Shown here: positions 24,795 through 35,083 of the stretch, in pieces | Position numbering within the stretch: position 1 is the stretch's first letter | How the letters are laid out: each line of letters opens with the position of its first letter | From: Bromus sterilis | Lineage: Eukaryota > Streptophyta > Magnoliopsida > Poales > Poaceae | Assembly: GCA_950022295.1 (NCBI GenBank) | Contig: OX465600.1 | Location: forward strand, 30,045,282-30,109,281 | Direction of reading: 5' to 3' | Length of the DNA: 64,000 bases | Notes under the pieces: generated by a model | Told to the model about the DNA's origin: nothing | The model's database searches: none | The model's input: only the letters and a program-made list of their open reading frames with translations | Made by a program: the position numbers and the translations under genes

Positions 24795-25545
24795 TATGCC
24801 CTTTGATCTTGACCCACACGGTGTCGGTGTCATCACCATCACTCATGACCGTGTGGAACAGGTCCTTAGAGATGGTGGTAAAGAACCACCAGATGAGCAT
24901 GGCGTCGATCGCAGTCCACTCGGAGTCACCCACCATGGCGCGGAGTCGACGGTGCCGTCAACATGATCCACGAGTTTGTTCTCGCGGAAGAGGAGCGAGA
25001 AGTATGTCTTCCACGTGAAGTACGTGGAGTCGATGGCGTCGAGAATGACGGGGACGCGATCGTGGATGTTGATGTCGCGCACGTCGACGGGGTCCGGTCC
25101 GGCGAAGGGATTGGAGTACGTGGACGCGTTGTAGGACATGGCGACGGGGAGAGGAGGAGAGGCGGCGGCGGCTAGGGTTTTCGGGAGGGGGTGGCGGCGT
25201 GGCGGGAGTGGGGGGGGCGGCGCGACGGCTGGTGGGTGGGGGTGGTGCGGCTGCGGGGAGGAGAGGAAGCGGCGCGGGAGGGAGAAGGGAGCGGCGGCGG
25301 CCCGGGGCGGCGGCGGCTAGGGTTTAGGCGGAAGAGGTTTGGGAGGGGACAAGGAGGAAAACTGATACCATGTTAAAGGGATTATGTGCATCGATGATTG
25401 ATTGATCGTGCACTAGACACGTATATATAGATACAAGAGGTACGAGCGATGTCTTTCTCCTAAGATACAAGTAAATACAGGGGGAGAGACACTACATATG
25501 CGGCATACAAAATCTGAATGTACATACATGTATACATGTTCAACA
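24795..25545 (-). mobile_element. Truncated Copia retrotransposon with a 175-bp 5' LTR
   Basis: On the minus strand an LTR of about 175 bp begins TGTTGAACATG (25545) and ends TTTAACA (25371). It is followed directly by TGGTATCAG (25370-25362), the initiator-methionine tRNA primer-binding site. After a GC-rich leader, a gag-type frame starts with ATG at 25139: VDVRDINIHDRVPVILDAI, STYFTWKTYFSLLFREN, DHVDGTVDS, then, after a frameshift, WTAIDAMLIWWFFTTISKDL and DTVWVKIKG. This matches the UBN2-type gag region of plant Copia elements. The element stops at about 24795 with no polymerase region and no 3' LTR before Harbinger element B. Its LTR lies only 24 bp beyond the stop codon of the hydrolase gene. 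Confidence 0.75.
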
Positions 25546-25568
25546 CTTACATCCGTGCAGAGGTAGTT

Positions 25569-28500
25569 TCACAAGCGATTCAGGTACTCAATTGCAACTG
25601 CTGCATGAAACGCGGCTCCAATAGGAAGAACATCCTCATCGAGGACAAAATGCGGCGAGTGCACCGGACGCACCCTGTCCATGGTGGTCTCATTGCCTAC
25701 GCCGATGAAGAAGAAGGCGCCCGCCGCTCTCTGCGCGTAGAATGCGAAGTCCTCGCCGCCCATAGTCCTGGTCTCATTGCCTACGCCGATGAAGAAGAAG
25801 GCGCCCGCCGCTCTCTGCGCGTAGAATGCGAAGTCCTCGCCGCCCATAGTCGGGGGAGCCATCTTCACATTAGCTTCCCCAAGCATGGCCTCGGCCACTC
25901 CCTTCGAATGAGCATACATTCCTTCATCGTTGACGGTTGCCGGGTACGGCTTCAGCTCCTCCTCCATGAAGTCCACAGTAGCAGTGCAGCGGTGCACGGC
26001 GGCCTGGGCTTCTGTGATCTTCCAGAGAGGCATCAGATTGTCAGTACCTCATGTCAAATGGTCGATGAAAGCACACTGGATGGAAACTTGAGATTGAAGA
26101 GAATGCATGCAGTGTCTTAAATTTTTACTACCTCTCTGACCCTTTTCATTAGATATGACAGGCCTTCATCTGTCATGCTCCGAAAGGTACCGCCGAACGA
26201 AGCAGATTCAGGAATAACATTGTAAGCATCACCTCCTCTCATCTGTGTAACGGACACCACCTGAAATAAAATTGTACATCGACCAAGTTGTCACTCACTT
26301 CCCAGGGTTTTTTAAGCAGATTAATGGTGACCACCTCTGAATATCTGTGCTAGACATATTGATCACGTACAGCTGCCTCCAGTGGATCGGTTTCGCGGGC
26401 GACGAGTTGCTGAAGGCTGAGAATAGCGGAGGAAGCAGCAATGACAGGGTCGACGGCGTCTTGAGGGACACCGGCGTGCCCGCCTTTTCCGGTGACCGTT
26501 GCGGTGAACCGAGCTGCAGCTGCAAGAAACGGACCTGGCCGGGACGCGACGACGCCTACAGGAAGATGTGGGGAAACATGCAAACCGAAAATGGCGGAGA
26601 CGTCGTCCAGGACACCCTCCTCTAAAACGTAGTAAGCCCCAGCGTAGCCCTCTTCAGCAGGCTGGAACACAAGCTTGACAGTGCCCTGAAGGTCAAGGAA
26701 CAAGGACACAAATTTTACTGTTTTCTCATCTTGGTCGAATAAATTTGAACGCACACTAGGATAGTACAACATATTACTAAGAGTATTTGTTATGCTGAAC
26801 TGACGAGTTATAATCTGTACGTGTTTACAGTTTCACGGGATCCGTCACTGGAACCGAAGGGGAGCACTACTTTTCCTTTGAACTTTCATGAATTTTGGCA
26901 TCTCGACTTAATTACACTTGTCAAGTTAAATGAAGTAAATATGATGTTTGAACTTTGGTGATTCCAGGTGCAACCAATTTATTTATTCATTAGCAGAAGG
27001 ACCTTATAATTTATTCCACTAGCTATGGACCGAAATGGCACTGGAATGTTAAATCCTTGTGTCCACAAAAAGCATTGAAATGGAACTATCAAAAAAATTT
27101 GGACTGGTAAAAGAGCATTATTTGTTATTTCCAACACAAATAATATGTTAATGCATGATCTATAACCATCTGAATTTCACCATGTTAGAATTAAGAGTAT
27201 GATCAGCACAATATTTTTTTAACTACCTTTAAATCTTCTTTCCGAGATTGAAGCAGCCTGGCAGCTCCTAGAAGCATGGTCACATGAGCATCATGTCCAC
27301 AAGCATGCATCTTGCCATCTTCGAGGCTCTTGTACTCCCATTCTACCAATTCCTGCCCAAGGACCACCGCACCATTGTCAATCTCAAATTCCATCACTAT
27401 TTACCAAAACATCAATAAACCTCTAAAGCAAAAGAGTAAATAGATTAATAACTCTCTGATAGAAGCTAGTTTCTTGTTGATTAAACACTGTTTTGTGTGC
27501 AAGCTGCACATAGAACATGTCGTATATGATTTTACCAATGCTTGATGTGGTGCAACTTACACCGTACAATCCAAAGCAAGTTTTCATAACAAATTGATTA
27601 ATATTTGCAGAATACGGGCCAAATATTACCTTTCCGTTCGTCTCATGTAGGTTTTTTTTGTAGACCAAGTCTTGTATGTAGGTTCTGATCTATCCACACT
27701 TTATGTCACTAAAGCGACATTATGTGTTTCCTAGCTATGTGGTTAGGTTTCATGATGCAGCACAACAAACAAACAAACAAACAATAATTAATGGCCGATG
27801 GCAAGTGTTTAGTTTGGCTGCTATGGTGATCTTTTTGATGGTCACCCTTGATTGCAGCACATTAATTTGAATACTATTTTCATATAAAAAAATGGAACTA
27901 AAGAAATAGCAGAGCTAGTGGTGCGAAGAAAAAGATGTAGACGTTTAACAGAAACTAAGATCCCTCAGGACACATTTTGGCATCACAAGGTGACCTTTCA
28001 GTATCACAAGGACAAAAGAAATATCAGCGCCAGGCCGCCAGCTAATGGTACTACTATACTCTGGTTGGATGATACGTCATTTGGATTACATATTTGCGTA
28101 TTAGCTAAAATCACACTTCATAAACAACCATTAGTATTCGCATTTATTGGAAAAAATAATAATTTACGCTCACATCCTAACCTAATTAATTGTTTTTATC
28201 TACTTACTCCACTTTTCCAAGAATAAAAGATCAGCAGTGAGCATGAACGTATGAATGTTGTTTTGATCATACGGGTTCATACTTCATATCAAGAACAAAT
28301 TAATGAAGCAATCTTAACAACGGTTGCTGACGAGAGAAATACAGCGTATGAGTACGGACCTGCAGGGGGAGCGCGTCCATGTCGGCCCGGAGCGCGACCA
28401 CAGCCCCGGAGCCGCCGCCGGAGATGGTCGCCACGACGCCGGTCTGGGCGACTGGCCAGACATACGGGATGCCGAGCGCGTCGAGCTCGGCGCGCACGAG

Positions 28501-28704
28501 CTCGCTTGTGCGGTGCTCTTGGAAGGCCAGCTCCGGGCGTTGGTGGATGCGCCGCCGCAGGCCGCGCAGCCACGAGTCGAACGGTGCCGCGCGCGCCACG
28601 CCCAAGAGGTCGTGTCCGAGCCGAGTGGCCGCCGATGAGGGGATCGCCAGGTGCGAGAAGAAGAGGAGGAACAAGGCGACGAGGAGAGGCGTAGACCAAG
28701 CCAT
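25569..28704 (-). CDS. IAA-amino-acid hydrolase, ILR1-like (peptidase family M20)
   Basis: The enzyme releases free indole-3-acetic acid from amino-acid conjugates, normally in the endoplasmic reticulum. Exons are 28704-28360, 27352-27227, 26685-26371, 26260-26132 and 26018-25569; all introns are GT..AG and all junctions phase 0. The joined protein is 454 aa. Residues 1 to about 25 form a signal peptide (MAWSTPLLVALFLLFFSH). Metal-ligand candidates of the plant ILR1/ILL family are Cys133 and His135 in ACGHDAH, Glu169 in PAEEG, His193 in LHVSPH and His425 in VHSPHF. There is no C-terminal KDEL-type signal; the end is EYLNRL. Oddly, residues 362-389, including the conserved MGGEDFAFY block, are repeated in frame by an 84-bp tandem duplication. 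Without it the protein would be 426 aa, close to the family norm. Assignment is firm; activity of this allele is doubtful. Confidence 0.93.
25691..25852. repeat. 84-bp in-frame tandem duplication in the hydrolase last exon
   Basis: The segment starting CATTGCCTACGCCGATGAAG at 25691 recurs at 25775, exactly 84 bp later. I see no difference across the shared 78 bases. The unit adds 28 codons without a frameshift. Confidence 0.97.
27905..28230. other. Intron 1 of the hydrolase gene, unassigned DNA
   Basis: The first intron (28359-27353) is about 1 kb and AT-rich. An open frame at 27918-28226 on the opposite strand has no recognisable domain and is treated as chance. Confidence 0.5.
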
Positions 28705-28807
28705 GCGAGCGTGGCCGAAAACTGCTGGATGCGTAAACGAGACTACGGAGTACGTACGTGATACGGTTCGCGCCTGGCTTCCGTTAAAAGCTCGCAAAAA
28801 AAATAAA

Positions 28808-29026
28808 GATAAGTGTCGAACGTCAGGCGGAGGCACTTCCGTCTAAATGATAATTTTAGATATATAATTGACAATTATATTAGTTAAAGTTGTCATGTAT
28901 TAGTAAATTTGCCCTGTATTAGCAGAATTTGCTATGTATAAACAAAAATTGTCATCTCACATGTACTAAAGTTGCCATCAAAATATTCGGGCTTGCCATT
29001 TTTCCGCCTTACGTTCGGTCCTTATC
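28808..29026. mobile_element. Small inverted-repeat element (MITE) upstream of the hydrolase gene
   Basis: The left end GATAAGTGTCGAACGTCAGG and the right end CCTTACGTTCGGTCCTTATC are imperfect inverted repeats of about 24 bp. The interior is AT-rich, with recurring words such as AAAGTTGTCAT, AAAGTTGCCAT and CTTGCCATTT. I could not find a target-site duplication, so the superfamily is open. It sits 104 bp upstream of the hydrolase ATG, inside the presumed promoter. Confidence 0.55.
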
Positions 29027-29984
29027 AGGGTCTAGAAAAAAACATATTCTTTAAGGAATTGTCAGAGCTTGACCCCACATGACTGAAATGTCGATTGATT
29101 GTCGGATAAATTTATGCCCTGGGCATGACAGTGTTCTTCATGGCGAAAGAGGGATTGCCTCCGATAAATGTCTTCCATTGACTTCCGTCTATGGTGATCG
29201 CCGAACATTAACATCGATTTTCGGTCCGGGTGGCGGACCGGAGGGATATGGAGAGACATGTGGTGCGAAAGTGTTGGATCAATTAAAGTGAAGATGGGGT
29301 CGTCTCCTTCGACATGTGGCTTGAGAGGGCGAGGCGGTACATGGGAAAATGGAAACCCGCGCTGGCACGACACCATAATGGACCTGCTAGAGCTTATCCC
29401 CCACCCAACCTACGGGCGTCCCCTCTCCTCCTCACTACTTCATCTCGACCGATCGGTTGCTTCGATCTACGATGGTTGATGAGGCGAGTTCCTACCTTGA
29501 TCGTTGCTCTACTTTCCATCCATTCCTTAATGGCGGAGTGGGACAGTCGTTTGGTGAAGATCGCTGGCAGGGACACACCGAAACTTGTGCATCTTCACGA
29601 TATCAGTTCCCAGTACAAAAATTCCTAAGAGATGTGGAAGTTGCAGGGCGATGAGTTGAGAGGAAGATATGTGGATGTTTGGGAATAGATCTATTTTATT
29701 GATCGAGGTGATCCTGTGGGGGCGTTCTTAATATGGTGAGGGTTCTAGTGAAAAAAAAAACTAGATAAGAGAGAGCAAAGCAGAATTTCTAGACAATGTT
29801 CCCTCGGATCATTCTGATATGTGTTTTGAGGATATTAGGATCATAGTTGACTTAGTTGGAGAAAACATTTTTGATACCGATTCGGTCCAGAGAAAAGGTC
29901 TCGACCTGGCCAAGATGGTCGGTCAAATCAACGAGGAAGGTGATGATGCCAAAGACAAAGACATGGCCCGACGTGAAGGTCATG

Positions 29985-30310
29985 CTGACATCATCCTGCA
30001 TGTTGATACCAACCTCCATCGACTCGCTATGACCACGTAGCGGGACCTGTATGGGCCATCGATGACGAAGTAGATTCTGGCTGATCTTGGGTAGGGGTCC
30101 CGAGCTAGCAGTTTGGACAGGATGGTAACACGGACACAATGTTTTACCTAGGTCCGGGAACTCCTAAGAGATAAAATGGTGCATCCTGCTTGTGTTGTAT
30201 TGATTTGAGATGGAGTGCAAAGTACACGTTGATCTACCGCGAGATCGTTGGGTGTCCTCTACGAGCCCAACCCCTCGGTTTATATAGGTAATGAGGGGCT
30301 ACAATCTAAT
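29985..30310 (-). mobile_element. Probable LTR-retrotransposon LTR remnant
   Basis: The words CACAATGTTTTACCTAGGTCCGGGAACTCCTAAGAG, TGCTTGTGTTGTATTGATTTGAG and CCTCGGTTTATATAGG (seen on the plus strand) resemble the inverted 3' part of grass Gypsy-type LTRs, where a TATA box lies upstream of such a block. No coding domain is present, and I could not define TG..CA ends. The flanking DNA at 29040-29980 and 30311-30820 is unassigned, with a G run at 30389-30402. Confidence 0.35.
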
Positions 30311-30825
30311 CGATTACATATAATTAAAAACATATTGTAAAGGACCTAAGTGTTTTGGAGTATGTGACCAGTCTTCATGAACCTTCGGGAGGGGGGGGGG
30401 GGCTTGACGTACCCGTCCCACATGGTAAAGATACGGTGTGGTGAGTGACCTCCAATCCACAACACCATCAGCATGCTTGCTGGCGTCCCATGCGTCATGG
30501 ACAAATGAGGGAAATCAACATCATGCGGAGCGCCTAGGAAGATCGAAAAGCAGGGAAGGCGCGATGCGTGGCAGATCAATCGACACTCGCGAGCCAGGAT
30601 GCTGCCTCATGGTGGCATATTTTATAGGAGTAATTGATGTGTGACATTCTACATGGAACTGAGAGTTGAAAAGCCACACCCTTCGAAAATGCAATATTAT
30701 GTATGCTCGTAGACTTTCCATTCATAAATTATTAATTTTATTGTTTTTAAGATTAAAAAATGCATTATTAATCTATATTCATTTAATTTCAACTCTTAGT
30801 TATAGCTTTTCTTTTGGGAAATGGT

Positions 30826-31026
30826 AAGTGCCGAACGTCACGACGAAACCCCCTCCGTCCCGACGTTTTTTGAACAGGAATTGCCACCAAAAAAAAATAT
30901 CAAAAATTGCCTTTTCTATAGAAAATTTTCATGTGCTTACAACTAAAATTACCAACCGCGCGCGCTTAAAGTTGTCAACCAAAACTTTTGGAATTGTCAT
31001 TCCGCCCACTTTTGGCACATATCAGG
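30826..31026. mobile_element. Small inverted-repeat element (MITE) upstream of the LisH-like gene
   Basis: The left end is GTAAGTGCCGAACGTCACGACG. The right end, read inverted, is GATATGTGCCAAAAGTGGGCGG. The terminal GTGYCGAACGTCA word and the internal AAAGTTGTCA and AATTGCC words are shared with the element at 28808-29026, so the two look related. It ends about 155 bp upstream of the next gene's ATG. Confidence 0.5.
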
Positions 31027-31181
31027 GTCCTTCTTTATAGAAGGAAATCCTAGTTGTAGGTATTGTAGGCTTCATTTTCGGGTTATAGACTGGACCAATC
31101 AGGTCAAATTTCCTCGGTGCCGCCCATCCCGCCGCCGCTGTGTATTCCCCTCCCCCAAATCCAACCCAATCACCAGCGACG

Positions 31182-34165
31182 ATGAATGCCTCCTGCGACA
31201 AGAGCTCCGGCGAGGGGAAGCTCTCCAGCCCGCCGGAGTATCCCCGCGTGACGCGCCTTCGTCACCGGCGCCTCATGGCCTATCTCTGGGGCCAAGGCTT
31301 CCCCGATTCCTACCACGAGTACAAGCATCTCTTCTCTTCTCTTCAAAAGGGTAAACCAATGTGTTTTCTAACGCACCGCTGGATCCATGACTATGTGCAG
31401 GCTCGTGAAGAAGACGAGTGGGCTCATGAGCCTGCCGCACCTGCGCAGCCTCATCGAGACCGGCCGGTGGTCCGACGCCGTCGACTACGTAGACAAGTTC
31501 CTGCCGCCGGCCACCTGTCACAAGAGCTTTCTCGCCGACGTCTTCCGTCGCTTCATTGTGATGCTCCACCGGTTCGCCGACGCCGCCGCCGGCAAGGAGG
31601 ACCAGTTGCTGCCCAAGCACTACCTCCAACTGGACCACCATAGAGACGTCAGCCACGCCGATCTGAGGCTCCGCTCCATCTGCATGTCCGTAATCGCTGT
31701 CGGCAATATCAGGTCAGGTATCTCTTTCTCTTCTCCCCCGATGATCAACCAATTTCAGAATTAATTGCTCATGGTACGTAATGTTAATGTATGTACGAAC
31801 GCAGGGCCAACTTGAACTGGCAAGCAGTGTGGACAAAGGCATCGTCTCTTGCCATCATGTTGGCTCATTGTGTTCCAGAGCTGCGGGGCTTCTTCAGGCT
31901 GCCGACCACCGGCATCCAGCCGCACCATCTACTTCCCATTGCTTCCGGGTACCTATCCAAACTTTATCCTGCTCCTCCATCATCTACCACTACTTTGTAC
32001 TCCTTCCGTTCCAAAATAACCGTCTTAGCCTTAGTACAACTTTGTACTAGCGACTTTGTCATAGTACAAAGTTGAGACCGTTATTTTAAAACGGAAGGAA
32101 TACTTACTACAAATAATAGGAATGTCTCGGTGGTCGGCAGAATATGATGAAGTGGAAGTAGTTGAGTTTCTTAATTGAAATAGAAGCGGAAAACGAAGGG
32201 GTATGTGAAGACTTATATTAGATGCCCATTTATTTGTGAAGTTGCTACTAAGATCCAGTCCAGTGTATCGCATGATTCCCGGTATCAATAGTCATAATTC
32301 TCATTTTCCTTGTATTTGGTCGAGTCTCTCTGCTAGTTTGAGGTGTCGGAGGCGTTATGTGAAGCAGAAAAATACAGGATCAAGAAAACGAAAAGCTGTC
32401 ATCAGTGCCCTGAAGAAGAGGTAATTGTACGTCTTCACTAGACTGAAGCCACTGAACTAGATCTTTCCTCAATCCAGCTCTTACTGGTATTTGCTCACTA
32501 CTGAACATATCCACATTGCTTGCTTTTTGCAGACAGTATCGTCCTACGAGTTCAAGATTAAGAATTGGTATGATATCACAGATCATATATATATGATTAA
32601 GCACATCTGTGATAGTTATTAACTATGTGTTTCCATCAACGGGCAGAGTCGGTTCAAGAAGAAAAGGAATTGCTGGCGGATCTCCTTGGTAAACACCAGC
32701 GTCTCTTCATGGTCTTCTGTTCATTATTAAAACCTTGTAGCTCAAAAGCTTCCAGAATAGAAGAAACCCGATCTACTTATACTGTCCCACTGTTTGAAGA
32801 AATCAGTTATGAGTTTGTATAATACTGTTGAACTGATGAATTTGTGGGATGACCTTCAGATGCAACTGTACGAGCTGGCGTACAAACGTTCTCCTTTGAT
32901 CCGAGCCATCCACTCCAGCCACATGAAAATGAAGGTAAAACCTCGCTTGTGTTTTGTTCCCCCGTAACAAACTTCATGGTCAAAGTTGTGGTTTATATTT
33001 TATTGTAATTTCATAAAATTTATTGAGGGTTAGGCGTGCTGTTGGATTTTGGTCTGAAACAGTGCTGTTTGAATTCCGAAGTAAAAATTCTGCGCTACAA
33101 ATTATAGCAGCAAAGTTCATGGTCAAAATTTTGATTTAATGTTAAGGCTCTTGCTAATAATATACCAAATGCATTTACATGCCATGGATGCCTTCTGGCA
33201 CACACTGATAATGCATTTCCATGCTTTTGATTCCTTTGCACATTGTGCCCTCCTTTTTTGTGCAATTTGTCTGTACAACTATAAGATCAATCGTGGAAAT
33301 GTCTTGCTCTTATGTTCCATATATCGTTGATGTTGGTGGCTTCACATCTAGTGGCTTTTATCTTTGCATGATAGCTTAAAATTGTAGCTGGCCATTTCAA
33401 ACTGCCCAAATTGTCATGTTAATTCATAACTGCAGTCTCTGTTTCTAACTCCCAAACTCGTCGCAGGTGCTCAATTCCTCCAATTCATCCCAGGTACCTC
33501 CACAGAAGCTAAAACTTATGGGCCATCGACAAATGCAGGTAAATTAGTTGAACATCTGCTTGGTTGATCTCTGGTAGGGTTAGTTCTAGTACTAACACTA
33601 CCACAAGGAACCATTCATTTCATACATACACTAATAAAAAACCATTGAAAAGTAAATGTTCACCTTTGGTCCTAAAACATTCGCTGTTAAGAGAACATTG
33701 GTATATTATGCTATCATATATAATACTTTATCGATCTTCATTCTGCTGTAGGCATGCATAATCGTGAGGAGGAAGCAGGTTATCACACCATCGCTGCTCG
33801 CCAGGTTTCAGATGGGAGAAATAATTCAAGGGATGAACTGGCAACGGTTGAGCAAGACCGTAGTTTAAAATGGCAACGGTTAAATGGGGCACTTGGTGAA
33901 GCAACTCTGGTAAGAATAAGATAAAGAGTTCAGTGAACAGTACACTGGGCTTAGTAGATTTCCTTTTACGAATATATAGTCTTAACTAGCAAAATCCATC
34001 CTGAAGGCTGAAGGCATCTGGTGCTGTACGAATCGCCCTGAAGTCTCGGATGATGTTCATTAACAGGTGCAGTGCTTGTATTTGTGAGTGCAGGTCATGC
34101 CAGGGTATTGTGCTATGGAAATCTTGAGCGCCAAGCCAAGTGCTGGAGAGACGGCCGCTCCATGA
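31182..34165 (+). CDS. LisH/CTLH-like protein of unknown function, about ten exons
   Basis: The proposed exons are 31182-31318, 31401-31712, 31805-31948, 32343-32420, 32533-32567, 32647-32688, 32860-32934, 33467-33538, 33752-33909 and 34094-34165. All have GT..AG introns and a continuous frame, giving 374 aa. Residues 25-47 (RLRHRRLMAYLWGQGFPDSYHEL) fit a LisH motif; 56-82 (MSLPHLRSLIETGRWSDAVDYVDKFLP) fit the adjoining CTLH helix pair, as in WD40 corepressors and E3 scaffold subunits. After residue 187 a basic stretch (GCRRRYVKQK, GSRKRKA) may be a nuclear signal. The remainder is low in motifs. The first junction was chosen because it restores SYHELVKKTSGL. If the last donor is not used, translation stops at 33924 (VRIR-stop). 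No WD40 repeat follows, so function is unknown. Exons 5-10 are the less certain part. Confidence 0.65.
32000..32100. mobile_element. Stowaway MITE in an intron of the LisH-like gene
   Basis: CTCCTTCCGTTCCAAAATAA at the left is mirrored by TTATTTTAAAACGGAAGGAA at the right, flanked by TA on both sides (31998-31999 and 32101-32102). The element is 101 bp and its centre is palindromic around TAGTACAAAGTTG. It lies in intron 3, between the exons ending 31948 and starting 32343. Confidence 0.85.
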
Positions 34166-35083
34166 AGTACCCATTCTGCTGGAGCGTTTGACCTGCTGCT
34201 TGAGACTTGCAAGTCTCCTGGAACTTGTGACAATGTTTCTTTATGATGCAACTCTGTTACCAACTACTACTAATTGTATTAGGATTTAGGAATACTATCA
34301 CTCACCTATAAGCTGAGTACCATGTTTTGACACTGGCTTACGGCCAATCACACGGTGATTTGTGATTTTTATGTTGTTTGCCGTAGTGAAAATTAAGGAA
34401 AAGCTCAATTCTTTTTTGCCAAACAGATTACAAAATACATATTACACCCCTTTTTGGTCAACATTTGACCCAATATTGTAACTGTCCAGATAAAAAATGA
34501 AAACTATTTTGAAAAATCAGCACTCACTACGCCAAAATCGCTAGTTGCCTATGGCCGAAGCTATGCCGACGGCCACCGTCGGCATAGATGGAGACATGCC
34601 TACGGCTTTTCTTTGCCGACGCCGTCGGCAACCAGGGCCACAGCCGTCTGCATAGCTCTAGCCGTCGGCATATGTGCCACGTGGCACATGAGATACCGGC
34701 CGGCTAGCCGTCGGCAACAATTTTTTATTATTTTAATTAAATGTTTTTTCAATATTCAATTTTATTTATCCAAATTTTAACATATGCAAATTATATATCA
34801 ATTTGGGGTAGAATTTTCCATAGATTATGAATATACACTTTGTTTTTGTATTTGGATATGTTAAAAATGCAAAATAATGTACTTTTTCAAATAGGTCCTT
34901 ATAGTTTATGAAAATCACAAGTAATTCATACATGCATGGATTTTGACAAATTTTATATGTTTATGGATCAGAATCTTGCAAGGGTTCTGTTGGCATACTA
35001 TATTTTCAAATTTACATAGATTAAAATAATAGAATAAGCAGTTAGTGTTTACGTCGAAACGAGCACAACGCGAGGCAATCTTA

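Noticed and set aside
23552..24966. Plus-strand open frames across Harbinger element B
   Set aside because: They are antisense to the minus-strand transposase remnant, which has recognisable PIF signatures.
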